The notes: generated by a model from the letters alone, not told the origin. A DNA stretch of 64,000 nt from Porphyridium purpureum (GCA_008690995.1 VRMN01000008.1:248001-312000), one strand, 5' to 3'. Positions 9,651 through 19,860 are shown, counted from the first letter of the stretch. Program-made: numbers and translations.

Positions 9651-11116
9651 TCAGTATCTAAACTTTTGGACAGTTTCAAAGTAGAACGCCACATTTTCTT
9701 CCGGAGTAGTCGGCATGACACCGTGACCCAAATTCACGATGTGTCCCACGTTTCCTGCCTTGTGAATCGTGTCAAGAATGCGGGCCTCAATAGCCGCCTT
9801 GTCCGCATACAGCACCGCCGGATCCATGTTGCCTTGTACTTTGACGTCTGGGCCCAGACGCGCTCGCGCCTCGGCCATATCAATCGTCCAGTCAAGCGAG
9901 ACGACATCATAGCCGCACTTCGCCATGCGCTCGATTAAGGTTGCCCCTTGCGAAATGTAGACAATGAGCGAAGTGTCTGGGTGTCGAGCCTTGACCTTAT
10001 CCACAATTTGCTTGTGGTAAGGGGCAGAGAACGCGTCAAAATCAATTGGCGACAACACTCCTGCCCAAGAGTCAAACACTTGCACAACCTGCGCGCCAGA
10101 CTCGATCTGATAACAAGCATAATCCGCAATGTTGTCCGCAATCTTCGAAAGCAATGCGTGCATAATTTGGGGCTCCGTATACATCATCTTCTTGGTCACT
10201 AAATAGTCACGCGACGTTTTGCCTTCAATGCAATAGGTTGCGAGCGTATACGGTGCACCGACGAATCCGAGCACTGTCGACGCGTTGCCAACTTCGCGGC
10301 GCAAACTTCCTAGCGTCTCCTTCACAAACGGACACGTTTTCTCGGAATCGATTTCATGAACCGTCTTGACGTCCTCTAGGGAACGAATTGGGCGCTGGAT
10401 GACTGGGCCCTTATCCTCTAGAATATCAAACTCAATGCCCATGCCTGGTAGTGGGGTGAGAATGTCAGAAAACAGAATCACGCCGTCAGGCTTGAACGCG
10501 TTCCACGGCTGCAACGAGATCTCCGTGCTGAGGTCCGCCGTTTCTGATCGCTCGCGGAACGAGGTATGCTTTTTGGCAAGATCCTGGTACACTTTCATAT
10601 ACCGTCCGGCTTGTCGCATCATCTGGAGATAAAATTGTCAATACAACACCGCGGAAAGGATAGCTCGAGCGCACGAGACTGGATTGTTAGAATCAGCCGA
10701 ACAATGAACAACTCGTACATGGACAAAAGGAGATACACAGTGACGCACCGACACAGAATCCTTTGAAGGAGGCTTCCGCATGCATGTAGCGTCCGCGTCA
10801 AGGGCAAAACTGATCCACCAAATCAGCCGAGGGGTGTTGGGACAAAGACAAACCGAAAGGGAGAGAAACGTACCCATGCCGGCGGGCGCTCAATCTTCAA
10901 GCCCTTTGCGGCGCGAACGAGGAGCGGACTGTCCTCATGTGCTGCGGCCGTTGCAGAAGCCGCGGCTTGAGCCTGAGCTGGCGCGTCGACCATGCGGAGC
11001 CCCGCGCGACGCCTTGCGTCCGCTGCTCGTGGCGCGGTCGCGCGAGGCTGCGGGCGCCGCACGGACGAACCATGAATCGCTGAACAGTCCCAGTGGAACT
11101 GCGACACGAACGCCAT
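9651..11116 (-). CDS. hemE: Uroporphyrinogen decarboxylase (two exons)
   Basis: Decarboxylates the four acetate side chains of uroporphyrinogen III to give coproporphyrinogen III, in the haem and chlorophyll pathway. Exon 1 is 10874-11116 (81 codons) and exon 2 is 9651-10622 (323 codons plus stop), giving 404 residues. Exon 1 ends in RPPAW and exon 2 begins MMRQAGRYM, reconstituting the family signature [14 protein letters not shown]. Other hallmarks are [37 protein letters not shown] and the C-terminal [11 protein letters not shown]. The N-terminal extension is Ala/Arg-rich and free of acidic residues, consistent with plastid targeting. The start is the first ATG of the exon-1 frame (the frame opens further upstream only from a GTG). 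It is divergent from the EB1 gene and convergent with the OPR-like gene. Confidence 0.93.
10623..10873 (-). other. Spliceosomal intron in the uroporphyrinogen decarboxylase gene
   Basis: A 251-bp intron in phase 0. On the minus strand the donor is TGG|GTACGT and the acceptor is CTCCAG|ATGATG. Removal restores the conserved junction between RPPAW and MMRQAGRYM. It is the only intron I can support directly in the window. Exon 2 happens to begin with two ATG codons, so a gene finder that ignores splicing would call a truncated but plausible protein. Confidence 0.9.
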
Positions 11117-11642
11117 GCTTGCGTATGAGCCTTGTTCCGCACGCCGTGAGCTCTGCAATCTCAGCGTCTTCCCAGCCTGCTCACACCTACCCGATGGTAA
11201 CAGACGCGCGCTATTCTCAATTGTCTCGGAATCTCCCACGTACCAACCGCGAGCTCCCGGCTCGAAGCGGCGCGCCGGCGCACAAACCGCGCCGCGTCGG
11301 CACTAGGGTTTCTCCGCGCCGTCTTGGAAATGCGGAGGTACAGCTCATCCACCATACTAATTCCGGCTCGTTTGATCGGTGATTGCAACCCGCTGTACTC
11401 CCGCTACACGAAAACTGTACCTTCAACATCAGCGTCAGGTACAGTGCCGTGGAGCAGGTTTCAAAATTTCAAATTTTGCGGGTTTGGTTTTTGCGCGATG
11501 TGGCTGCTCCGCAGAGGGGGACAGGGAGGAGGCTGGGATAGTGGGTGTTCCGCAGCGCGCGTTGCGGAGAAAGCAGGGGCTGCACGCCGCGTTCTGGAGC
11601 TGGTTGGAGCGGCGGCTTAGCTGCCGAGGTCGCAATTTTGCC
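11117..11642. promoter_or_regulatory. Divergent promoter region, hemE / EB1
   Basis: A 526-bp gap between two divergent start codons. It carries the recurrent motif in both orientations, ACTGTAC at 11414-11420 and GTACAGT at 11439-11445, about 200 bp from the EB1 ATG. No gene or RNA is apparent in it. Confidence 0.4.
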
Positions 11643-12737
11643 ATGGATGTTGTGGGAATTATGGAAGGCGCGTACTTCAAGCCGCGGACGGAGCTCCTGC
11701 GATGGGTCAATGCGACGCTCGGCTTGTCGTACAAGAAAGTGGAGGAAATGAGCTCCGGCTCCGCTTACTGTCGGCTCTTCAGCCTGATGTATCCAGAGTC
11801 CTTGCCGCTCGGGAAGGTGATCATGGCTGCGAAGCGGCGGGATGAGTGCCTCAGAAACTGGAAGCTCCTGCAGGCCGCATTCAACAAGGCAAATATCTCG
11901 TACAGCATTGACATCAACCGACAGATCGAGGCAAAGGCTATTGCGAGTCTTGAATTCATGCAGTGGTTCTATGCCGTGTGGTCGCGTCACAATGTTGCGG
12001 TCGACGTCAATGAGCACGAGTCCTTCGAAGATGTGCTCCCTCAGGGACAAGAGCCACTTCGCATGAACCGTTTACGCTCCCCGCCTCCAGAGCCTGAAAT
12101 GACCAAGGAAAACTTGACGCCATCCGCCACCATGATCAATCGCGCCGTGCGCATTCCACCTTCCACAAAGGCAGTCGGATCGCCGTCTAAAGTCGCCGCC
12201 CTTGAGCAGGAGCTCCGTCAAATGCACCTGGAAAACAAGAAACTCGAGTCGCGCATCGCAGATTTCAACGATCTTGTCGTGGACCTTGAAAAGGAGCGGG
12301 ACTACTACTACAATCTCGGGCTGGCGGTCGAGCAGCATTGCAAGGAGAATGTGACACAGCGCGGAAGCTCGTCATGCCATTGCTACCATGAGGTCTTGCG
12401 AGTCATGTTCGGCGACGCGGTTGAGTTGCCCGACAATACATCAGAGTATACAGAAATAGAAGCCGCAAAAACCCCACAAGAGAAGACGGTTGTCCCACAA
12501 CCACCAAAAGAGAATGCGATTGTCGCACAGTTGCCGCTTCCAGAGCGGACAGAGGGGCAGCCTGTTGACGGGGATACGGAACGTGAGGAGGTGAGCTGTG
12601 CTCCAGAGCAAAGAGAGGATACAGAAGAGCAGCTCCAGCCCCCCGAGCTCGAGCAGACTGCTGACATCTGCTTGGACACTTTGGACCTTCCAGTGGACCC
12701 GAAAAAGCTGGATGAAATGGAGGATTACTTTGCATGA
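11643..12737 (+). CDS. EB1: EB1-family microtubule plus-end binding protein
   Basis: A 364-residue protein. The N-terminal calponin-homology domain (about residues 10-125) has the EB1 signatures RTELLRWVNATL, GSAYCRLF and the stretch NWKLLQAAFNKANIS followed by EFMQWFYAVW. A linker with basic and Pro residues follows. Then comes a coiled coil (LEQELRQMHLENKKLESRI) leading into the EB-homology segment (LVVDLEKERDYYYNLG), which forms the four-helix bundle that dimerises EB1. The tail is acidic and ends DEMEDYFA, reminiscent of the EEY-type end recognised by CAP-Gly partners. EB1 tracks growing microtubule ends and recruits other plus-end proteins. The start ATG at 11643 follows a GC-rich leader; a second ATG lies at 11661. 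Confidence 0.93.
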   Translation: MDVVGIMEGAYFKPRTELLRWVNATLGLSYKKVEEMSSGSAYCRLFSLMYPESLPLGKVIMAAKRRDECLRNWKLLQAAFNKANISYSIDINRQIEAKAIASLEFMQWFYAVWSRHNVAVDVNEHESFEDVLPQGQEPLRMNRLRSPPPEPEMTKENLTPSATMINRAVRIPPSTKAVGSPSKVAALEQELRQMHLENKKLESRIADFNDLVVDLEKERDYYYNLGLAVEQHCKENVTQRGSSSCHCYHEVLRVMFGDAVELPDNTSEYTEIEAAKTPQEKTVVPQPPKENAIVAQLPLPERTEGQPVDGDTEREEVSCAPEQREDTEEQLQPPELEQTADICLDTLDLPVDPKKLDEMEDYFA

Positions 12738-12939
12738 CACACTGCTCTCTCGTGGCGGAATACAAGCGGCACAGAAAATGTCCGTTTCTCCAGCAGGCCA
12801 AAAGAAGCAACCGCAGCAATTCACTGCGATGGTACTTGGTCTGCGAAAATACGATTTCAGTGGCGACTTCTAAAAAAACAAAACCCTCTGTCTTCTCTTC
12901 AGAGTCGTTTTTAAATGCTTTGTCACAAGATGCTCAGGT

Positions 12940-14979
12940 TTATGATGAACACGAGTTGACGCACACTCCTGGGCGCTTGCTCCAAGACGGTGCGTTTTCA
13001 CGATATTCTTCCATGCCGGGTTGATCTTCAAACGGATTCTGTACCAGCTTAAGAAGCCGCAGGATCTCGCTTTCGTCTCCTTGCTCTGCGGCGTCAATCG
13101 CACGCTGGCACAAATAGTTGCGAAGGATATAAACAGGATTGGCCTTGTTCATCATCGCTATCCGTGATTCATCGGTCCAGCCAGCGTCTGCCTCACAATC
13201 CTTTGCCACACGTTCAAGATACAGCCCGAACCAGGAAGACCAGCGACCGCGGGCTTCGCTTTCTTCTAGACACGATCTAGGGAGCACATTCAGCCCAGTC
13301 AAGACATCCACGCAGGAGGTGCTAGTCGAGCAATCATTCCCCGTCACCCGCACAGTGTTCAAGCCGCGGAAAAGGTTGGTGAAGTCGACTTTGTCCTTCT
13401 GCATAGAATCTAAGAGAGATCCAAGAAGCGCATTGTCTTGCTCATCCGCCCACGATTTAAAACCCAGCTTTTGTCGCCAACGGTCACTCACACATTCCTC
13501 AAAGTAGCCTTTGAATGCGTTCAGCTCGCGTTCTGCTGCTGGAACACCGGTGAGATGTGCAATTGACTGCGCAAGCTGAAGCAAGTTCCACAGAATGATT
13601 CCGGGCTGCCTTGCATAGCAGTAACGTCTTCCTGGCATATCCGTCGTGTTCGGAGTATACGTTGGGTCGTACTCGTCCAGAAAACCGTAGGGCCCATAAT
13701 CTATCGTCAAGCCCAGAATTGAGGTATTATCCGTGTTGAGAACACCGTGAACAAAGCCAATGGTCTGCCAGCAAGCCACCAATTCAGCGTTTGACCGTAT
13801 TACCCGACGCAAAAATTCCGCGTAAGCGTTATGCTCATCTGCCGGGTCCTTGGACATGTCCGCGAGATCCGGGAAATGGACCTTGATTGCGTAGTCAGCG
13901 ACTTGCTTCGTAAGATCCTGATCCCCCCGAGACACGGGCAGTTCGAACGATCCAACTCGAAGGAAGGACGGCGCAACTCGGCAAACAACTGCTCCGGGTT
14001 CCAGCCGCGCGTTTCCCGAGTAGAACATGTCGCGCACCACGCCCGCGCCGGTCGCCACCAAGGATAATGCTCGTGTCGTAGGAATGCCAAGATAGTGCAT
14101 GGCTTCGGAGCACAGAAACTCACGAATGGAGGAGCGAAGAACTGCTCTGCCGTCGGCAAAGCGCGAATACGGTGTCCGCCCTGCCCCTTTTAGTTGAAGC
14201 TCCCAGCGCTCATCCCGCGAATTGATCACCTCACCAAGCGTAATGGCTCGACCATCGCCGAGCTGACCAGCCCAGTTTCCAAACTGGTGCCCGCCATAAC
14301 ACGCCGCATACGGCTCCATGCCAGGAAGTAACTCGATACCGGCAAAGACTCGCACAGCGAGTGGATTTGTGTAACCTTCCGACTCGGCAAGATCTAGAAG
14401 CGATGCGGTTCCGGGAGACCATGCCAGCATTGTGGGTTGTTTATAAGCCAGGCCCGCAGCTGCGACCGCGCCTTTTTCACCAAGCATGTTTGACTGGTCA
14501 TTTGTGGCCGGGTCCGTGGGCATCACCTTCGAATACAGGGCGGATTCCACTTGCCGCACATAGTTGTCAGTCTTGGGATCTCCTGGAAGCTCGCGTACAA
14601 ATGAGTTGTCGAATCTCAGCCCCTCAAGTGCGACAACGTGCCTCGCGGTCGCGCCTCCACTTTGAGCTTTCACGTCGCGCACAGACTCGTGTTTAGCCGC
14701 TCCCGCGGCTGCGGACGAGGCCGCTGAAGACGATGCGGCAGGCACCGACATCATCCTGGCGAACGTGGGAGCGCGAACAACTGCCGCCGCTTTGCGCCAC
14801 GCGTGCCAAAGAGGCGCCGTGAATGAGGTCCCGAAGCTGCCCGAACCCCACGGGATTGTCCGCCGCGCCGTGTGCACCGACGTAGATACGAAAAGGGCTG
14901 AGGGCTGCGTCGTTCGAAAGCCAGCTGTCTCCATAATCTTGATGTCAAGCCACTTTCCGACGTACCACTTTGCCTCCAT
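12940..14979 (-). CDS. SELO: Selenoprotein O / YdiU family protein AMPylase
   Basis: A 679-residue SelO pseudokinase, a family that transfers AMP rather than phosphate to Ser/Thr/Tyr of target proteins, usually in mitochondria and linked to redox balance. Conserved blocks present are YGGHQFGNWAGQLGDGRA, the nucleotide-binding ELQLKGAGRTPYSR, RSSIREFLCSEAM, HGVLNTDNTSI and DYGPYGFLDEY. The extreme C terminus reads CVNSCSS: the position filled by selenocysteine in animal SelO (U-S-S) is an ordinary cysteine here, so no SECIS element is needed. The N terminus contains an Arg/Ser-rich, acid-poor segment (from METAGFRTT), consistent with mitochondrial import. The open frame begins at a TTG; the first ATG is 14979, and an ATG at 14934 is an equally reasonable start. 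Confidence 0.92.
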   Translation of the reverse strand: MEAKWYVGKWLDIKIMETAGFRTTQPSALFVSTSVHTARRTIPWGSGSFGTSFTAPLWHAWRKAAAVVRAPTFARMMSVPAASSSAASSAAAGAAKHESVRDVKAQSGGATARHVVALEGLRFDNSFVRELPGDPKTDNYVRQVESALYSKVMPTDPATNDQSNMLGEKGAVAAAGLAYKQPTMLAWSPGTASLLDLAESEGYTNPLAVRVFAGIELLPGMEPYAACYGGHQFGNWAGQLGDGRAITLGEVINSRDERWELQLKGAGRTPYSRFADGRAVLRSSIREFLCSEAMHYLGIPTTRALSLVATGAGVVRDMFYSGNARLEPGAVVCRVAPSFLRVGSFELPVSRGDQDLTKQVADYAIKVHFPDLADMSKDPADEHNAYAEFLRRVIRSNAELVACWQTIGFVHGVLNTDNTSILGLTIDYGPYGFLDEYDPTYTPNTTDMPGRRYCYARQPGIILWNLLQLAQSIAHLTGVPAAERELNAFKGYFEECVSDRWRQKLGFKSWADEQDNALLGSLLDSMQKDKVDFTNLFRGLNTVRVTGNDCSTSTSCVDVLTGLNVLPRSCLEESEARGRWSSWFGLYLERVAKDCEADAGWTDESRIAMMNKANPVYILRNYLCQRAIDAAEQGDESEILRLLKLVQNPFEDQPGMEEYRENAPSWSKRPGVCVNSCSS

Positions 14980-15199
14980 CAATAACCTTCACCGGCTTCC
15001 ATGGGCAATCATTAAGCTCCAGCAGGAAGCATTTATTCATTCTAGGTGACAGTGACTTTCCCGGTTGGAGAAGGTATCCAGTCTTGTTGATTTCCGTGCT
15101 CCTCGACATACTCTCGGCGTGAAAGCAAACGCGAACGCGGCGCTCGCGTTTCATGCACCGGCGCACTGGCGCGTGTAGTGATTTCGGCCCTTTCGGAGC

Positions 15200-16240
15200 A
15201 TGCATTCGGACCTTGCCTGGCCGGGATGCGGGTTTATCGCACCCGTGTCCTCGTCACGACTTGCGCGCAGGTTGTGTACGGCAGAAACCATGGGTTTGCG
15301 CGAGAGGACGCTCGGATCTGATATGGAGCCTCGAGCAGTGAGGAAATGCCGCCGTCCGTCTACCGCGCAAAGTATATTCATGCAACATCAGCTCAGCTTT
15401 AACCCTTTCGCGAGCTTTTTCGAGCGCGTTGCGGACCGGAACACCCGGGAGTTTGGAATGGTGCCCGGTAGCTCTGATGAGGCATCTGCAGCCGTGCGGC
15501 AGGCAATCCGTGTTGCGCTGTTGCAGGGTACCCGGCGGATGAAAGTTGACGTACTCGCACAAGGATTCATGGTGGTCGAGGAATCACTGATCCCGAGCGC
15601 CGTTGCCTTGTTAATCTTTGGAATCATACAGGAAGTGGTCCAGGACCTCGCCCGACCACTTTCTCGGGTGAACTTGGTCTTTAATTCGCTGTCTATGATG
15701 TCGCGAATTCTATCTGATGACTTGTACCGCGTTGAAGTCGAGCGACTCGCGCGAGCGCATGGCATCCATGTAGAGGCGCATTCACTCGATTCATGGAGTC
15801 TTGACGGGATTAATAATGCACAGCTACCCAAGCTAGCACCCGATTCGATGACTGTGATTTTTTCGCCACGCAATCTGGAAGAAGGTGCCAACGCAACTAC
15901 GAAGCTGTTGCGGCCTTTCCTGCGTCTGTGCGAGGAGAAACAGGAGAGCGTCGTTGTCGTGGTCAATTCAACACTTGCTGACGCGGAGCCTATAGAGATG
16001 GCTCGCTACCAGGATGTGTATGGGCTCACACCGTATACATTGAACATTGAGAATGAACCGGACGCGGAACCCATCCGATTCGTTTCGCTTTTACGTGCAC
16101 CTCAGCAGCGGCTGGCAATTTTCATGTGGGACTCATCATTGCTTCGTTACTTTGCGTATGCCGTGGCAGCAAGTCCTACTCGGCCCTCCGCGGATGATAT
16201 GGCTCGTTATATTTTGGGAGAGAGACTGGCCGGGCGCTAG
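15200..16240 (+). CDS. DUF1995 / LPA3-like protein, probably plastid
   Basis: A 346-residue protein. After a basic leader (about 70 residues, with Arg-rich patches) it contains the DUF1995 domain: FERVADRNTREF...AVRQAIRVALLQGTRRMKVDV, then VNLVFNSLSMM, a central block ending MTVIFSPRNLEEG, and QESVVVVVNSTLADAE. DUF1995 proteins have an adenylate-kinase-like fold. Plant members include LPA3, which assists photosystem II assembly in the chloroplast. The start is the first in-frame ATG and leaves room for a transit peptide. It diverges from SELO across about 220 bp. A biochemical activity cannot be deduced. Confidence 0.75.
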   Translation: MHSDLAWPGCGFIAPVSSSRLARRLCTAETMGLRERTLGSDMEPRAVRKCRRPSTAQSIFMQHQLSFNPFASFFERVADRNTREFGMVPGSSDEASAAVRQAIRVALLQGTRRMKVDVLAQGFMVVEESLIPSAVALLIFGIIQEVVQDLARPLSRVNLVFNSLSMMSRILSDDLYRVEVERLARAHGIHVEAHSLDSWSLDGINNAQLPKLAPDSMTVIFSPRNLEEGANATTKLLRPFLRLCEEKQESVVVVVNSTLADAEPIEMARYQDVYGLTPYTLNIENEPDAEPIRFVSLLRAPQQRLAIFMWDSSLLRYFAYAVAASPTRPSADDMARYILGERLAGR

Positions 16241-16421
16241 CAAACAGAAGTTTTGGGAGTCACGTTTGAATTGTCAGCCGAGCTCAATCACTTTGCTTTC
16301 TATATGTTACCCCGGAGCAGTGGCGGTCTTTGACGAGAGGGGCTCGCGCGTTTTACGGCAACGCGCTGTACGCACAGCGACGGCCAAGATCTTTTTATGT
16401 CACTAGCCCTCGCGCCATTCT

Positions 16422-17684
16422 CTATTGCTCCTTTTTCAGCGGCCTTATTGTCATGTACTGCCGCACGACCTCGTCCGTAGCTGCCTTTCGAGCCTCTTGG
16501 TGCTTCGAAACCATCGCTTGCAACACTGAGGTCAGCTCAGCCTTGATTTCTCCCGTCAGCATTCTGCCTGAGCTGTACTCTTCGCGAATCTGATCAAGAC
16601 GGTCGTCGTCTTCCAAGAAGAAAGTCAAATACCTGTACGGAATATCTACCGCAACGTTTCCACCTTTTTCTCGGTGCTCCTCAACGGTGGCCCCTCCGCC
16701 GGAGAATGCGTACTTGTTGATCTTGGACTTGATCTGCTTCGGAGTGTCAGTTACGAAGATGGCTGAATTCGGGTCGGAGGCGCTCATTTTGGCATCGTCA
16801 CCCTGCAGTGCTGGAAAGAATTTGCTGTGTATCAGTGCGGGTTTGCGATACTTCAACTTGGGAGCCACATCACGAGTCATCCGAAAGTAGGGATCTTGAT
16901 CGATTGCACACGGAATCAGGCATGGCAGGTTGCTTTTTTCCCCAAAGATGGCCGGGAAAGAAGACGAGAATGACGGTGCTGCTTGCACCGCCGGGAAACC
17001 ATGCTTGCCAATGTTGTCCGAGTCGCCGAATCCGAAAATTCCGCGCGCCTGATTGTACGTCACCAGTCGCTGGATCTTGACGATGTTTGAGTACATGTGA
17101 CCAATGTAATCAGAATTCGCAAAGATGAAGGTCAGCTCCGGGTCGAAGCCCACCGCAATGATGTCTTTCGCGTTCTCGCGACCCAAGCGTACATATTCTT
17201 CAAACTTCAGAGAAGCGTCCTTCGCGAAAAGGAACTTTTCATCGTCAGTCAGCTGAATGACGCAGGGCACCTTGAAAGCGCGCTGCAGGTACGCAGTGAA
17301 TTCGAAAGGAATCAAGTGGCCCATATGCAGAGCCTCTGACGAAGGACCCCTGCCCGTGTATAGGAAAAAGGGCTTTCCCTTCTCGTACATGTCCAGCAGC
17401 TGATCTAGCTCGCGATGAGAGAAGAATATACCTCTGCGCAAGAATCTGTGCGCCGGCATCCCCGTTGCCTTTTCAACACGTTGAACGAGCTCTGGCGAAA
17501 TGCGCTGTGATCCAAAGTCGCGGATCAGCTTCTCATAGTCCACCTTGCCTGATACCTCCCATGGCGTAATAACAGCTGCTTGTTCCCCACTCACCTTCAA
17601 AGCATCCACGGCGTGCCCGACTTGCTCGACCTGCAGCTCGCCCGGAGGCGGGTCCACAGCGAGAGCGTCTCCGCCGTCGCCCAT
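16422..17684 (-). CDS. WARS: Tryptophanyl-tRNA synthetase, eukaryotic cytosolic type
   Basis: Charges tRNA-Trp with tryptophan. The 420-residue protein carries the class I signatures: a HIGH-equivalent in [15 protein letters not shown] and a KMSKS-equivalent KMSAS. Blocks typical of the eukaryotic/archaeal form are present: [50 protein letters not shown] and [10 protein letters not shown]. It lacks the N-terminal WHEP domain of animals, as expected outside metazoa. The frame extends upstream through an Arg-rich stretch but only from a TTG. The first ATG ([13 protein letters not shown]) at 17684 has no targeting peptide, so I assign a cytosolic enzyme. Confidence 0.95.
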   Translation of the reverse strand: MGDGGDALAVDPPPGELQVEQVGHAVDALKVSGEQAAVITPWEVSGKVDYEKLIRDFGSQRISPELVQRVEKATGMPAHRFLRRGIFFSHRELDQLLDMYEKGKPFFLYTGRGPSSEALHMGHLIPFEFTAYLQRAFKVPCVIQLTDDEKFLFAKDASLKFEEYVRLGRENAKDIIAVGFDPELTFIFANSDYIGHMYSNIVKIQRLVTYNQARGIFGFGDSDNIGKHGFPAVQAAPSFSSSFPAIFGEKSNLPCLIPCAIDQDPYFRMTRDVAPKLKYRKPALIHSKFFPALQGDDAKMSASDPNSAIFVTDTPKQIKSKINKYAFSGGGATVEEHREKGGNVAVDIPYRYLTFFLEDDDRLDQIREEYSSGRMLTGEIKAELTSVLQAMVSKHQEARKAATDEVVRQYMTIRPLKKEQ

Positions 17685-18061
17685 CGCGCGCGTCGCAGAG
17701 AAGAAGGACCTCCTTGTGCGTGCGAGGGCAACGCAGCGGATGAGCGCAAGAACCGCCGGTCGGATCACACTTGCCACGCTGTCAACACGAGAATCTGAAA
17801 CGAAGAATCTGCGTGTCCGCGTTTGTTGTCCCCGCGAGGTCCGATCTCTTAGGCGACACTGGCAACAAATGACACACTGGACGCGCTGTACGCCGCATGA
17901 CTTGTGAGAGAGAGACAAGCGTGGCGGTAAGCGTGCAGGAGGTGTAGCGAAGGGCCGTTAGGGCGCGGCTTTGACGCTTAGACTCCCGGGCGCGCGGCCC
18001 TCGCCGCAACTACCGCGGAAGCCGGCCCAAACGCATTGCGGGGCTTTCTAGCGGTGGAGCG
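17685..18061. other. Divergent intergenic region, WARS / unknown gene
   Basis: A 377-bp gap of GC-rich sequence between divergent starts. I see no TATA box, no copy of the GTACAGT 7-mer and no RNA gene. The WARS frame continues open into it, but without an ATG. Confidence 0.4.
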
Positions 18062-19162
18062 ATGGAGGATGTCGTGTGGGACACGCTCGGCAGAGAGGTG
18101 CTCATGGGCTACTCGCGGGCAGTTTGCGCGCCGCAGCTGCCGAACTTTTCGACCAAGGCGGTCTACGAGATGCAGAGCTCAATAGAGGGCGCGTCGCTCT
18201 CTGCGTTTGTGGTTGAGCGCACAGATTTCGGTGCGTCGGCAGGCACCGGTGCCGCGCGCACAAAGCGCGGCATGATGTTCGATAGCCCCAGCCCCGCTCG
18301 GTCGTTCGGTGTATATTCGCAGGACGGCGGCGCTCGTGCTCTGTCTAATTGTTCTGCTGGAGGCTTTCCCAGTTTTTCGGACAACAGCGACCTTGAGGTG
18401 CTGAACCCGCTGACGGGCCGCCCGCCCCTGCCCTTTGCACCGTACGGAAAGAGCCCGAAGCTTTGGCCCATCGACATTTTTGCGCTGTATCACAATGCGT
18501 GCCGCTCCTCCTTCTCAGACTTGTACGAAGCGTATGACTGGGCGCACACCTTTTACCATGGCTCGGAGACCCGCCTCGTCCTTCAGCAATTTTACGACTT
18601 CTACGCGGTGTTCCAGGCGTTCCTGTCGCGCGTGCTCTCAATGGAGGACGAGGTTGTTTTCGCTTGGATGGAGTCGCGATGCGAGCTTCCGTTCGAACTG
18701 CAAAGCGCGCAGCGCGCTCCAGTGAAGCAGGACATCATGGAGCCGTTGAACATGATTTTAGAGGGCAAAGTGGCTTGCATGGAGAGCGAAGACTGGAAGG
18801 GAACGCTGTCGTTTCTGAAGCAGCACATTGACTCGCTGGTGATTCGGACGACCAAGTGGTTCCGGCTGGAACTTCAGCTGGCCGTGGACTGCATTCTGGA
18901 AGCCGGGTACCCAGCGAAGGACTGCAATGAGATCTTCCGGTCGATGGTGCGCCACTTGCAGCGTGGCAAGAACGGCAACTTGAACGTGGTGCTGCTCGCG
19001 AACTGGATGAAGCCCGAGGCCGAGCTGCACAACACGTGGAAGTACGACGTGCTGGGCGCGCACAAGCTGGCGCTGTACTCGATCTGGGAAAAGTCGAACG
19101 GGCGCTACTTCACCTTTGTGCAGAACGCGCAGGCCAAGCGCGCGCCGTACCAATACTTCTGA
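18062..19162 (+). CDS. Conserved-looking helical protein of unknown function
   Basis: A 366-residue protein that I do not recognise. The first 140 residues are Ser/Gly/Ala-rich and probably flexible. From about residue 140 the protein is strongly helical, with aromatic-rich helices such as IFALYHNACRSSFSDLYEAYDWAHTF (in part), FYDFYAVFQAFLSRVLSMEDEVVFAWM and WFRLELQLAVDCILEA. The helix lengths and the scattered His/Glu give a faint resemblance to hemerythrin-type bundles, but the metal ligands are not in the canonical pattern and I do not assign that function. It ends with ANWMKPEAELHNTWKYDVLGAHK and a basic tail. The coding pattern is convincing (single frame, strong third-position GC bias). 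Confidence 0.75.
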   Translation: MEDVVWDTLGREVLMGYSRAVCAPQLPNFSTKAVYEMQSSIEGASLSAFVVERTDFGASAGTGAARTKRGMMFDSPSPARSFGVYSQDGGARALSNCSAGGFPSFSDNSDLEVLNPLTGRPPLPFAPYGKSPKLWPIDIFALYHNACRSSFSDLYEAYDWAHTFYHGSETRLVLQQFYDFYAVFQAFLSRVLSMEDEVVFAWMESRCELPFELQSAQRAPVKQDIMEPLNMILEGKVACMESEDWKGTLSFLKQHIDSLVIRTTKWFRLELQLAVDCILEAGYPAKDCNEIFRSMVRHLQRGKNGNLNVVLLANWMKPEAELHNTWKYDVLGAHKLALYSIWEKSNGRYFTFVQNAQAKRAPYQYF

Positions 19163-19554
19163 CGCGGCGCACCGACCCCCTGCCGCGCCGCGTCACCCCC
19201 CACCCCCCACTGTACAGACTTGCTGTACACACCGGGTGTACACTTTGCGTGTACACCCGCCTTGTGCGGGCGCTTCCACGGCGGCGGCGTGGACTGCGCT
19301 CCAACCATACCTGCCCGTCCACGTGCCTTCCACGCCACGCCGCGGTCACGCGAGATCTCGCGAACTGTCGCGTTCGTACATATATAAAACCCGCGCGCCC
19401 GCAGTCTAATTTTTTCCTCATACCGCGCGCGCCGCGGGTGGTGGCCGTCCGTACGGCTGGAACGTGGCCGGTCCCTACCCCCCTACCCTCAAACCACAAT
19501 CAAACGGCACCGCCTTGTGATTTTCGGGAGGTGGGAGGGTTCCGATCGAGATTT

Positions 19555-19590
19555 TCGGAGTGTTCGGAGTGTTCGGAGTGTTCGGAGTGT
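19555..19590. repeat. 9-bp tandem repeat (TTCGGAGTG)
   Basis: Four exact copies of a 9-bp unit, followed by a degenerate fifth, in the presumed MYB leader region. Confidence 0.9.
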
Positions 19591-19789
19591 TCAGAGTTGT
19601 TCCGGTTCTCGCTGCCTGTTGTGTCATGTCAACGGACCATCGTGTTCAAGTTGGCGTGTTTTTGGTTGCGTTTCGTTGCGGTGGGTGCGCAAGTGGGGCA
19701 AGTTGGGTGTGCTCGAACGACATGAGCATAAACAGCGCGGGGTACAAGGCGAGAACGTGGCGTGTGCGTGGGTGGGCTTGGATGGCTGA

Positions 19790-19860
19790 CGGCTCGGCTC
19801 GGCTCGGCTCGTGGTTGGAGGGACACTCATCATCACATTGGTTCGCTCGCTCGCTCGCTC
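19790..19860. repeat. Short GC-rich tandem repeats (GGCTC)n and (CGCT)n
   Basis: Four copies of GGCTC near 19791-19810, then after about 30 bp a run of GCTC tetramers at 19843-19860. Both are in the presumed leader of the MYB gene. Confidence 0.8.

Noticed and set aside
10617-10622. ATGATG as the start of uroporphyrinogen decarboxylase
   Set aside because: It would drop the conserved RPPxW block, which is present upstream across a good GT-AG intron.
18062-19162. Hemerythrin assignment for the unknown helical protein
   Set aside because: Helix lengths fit loosely but the metal-binding His/Glu pattern is not in the canonical order.
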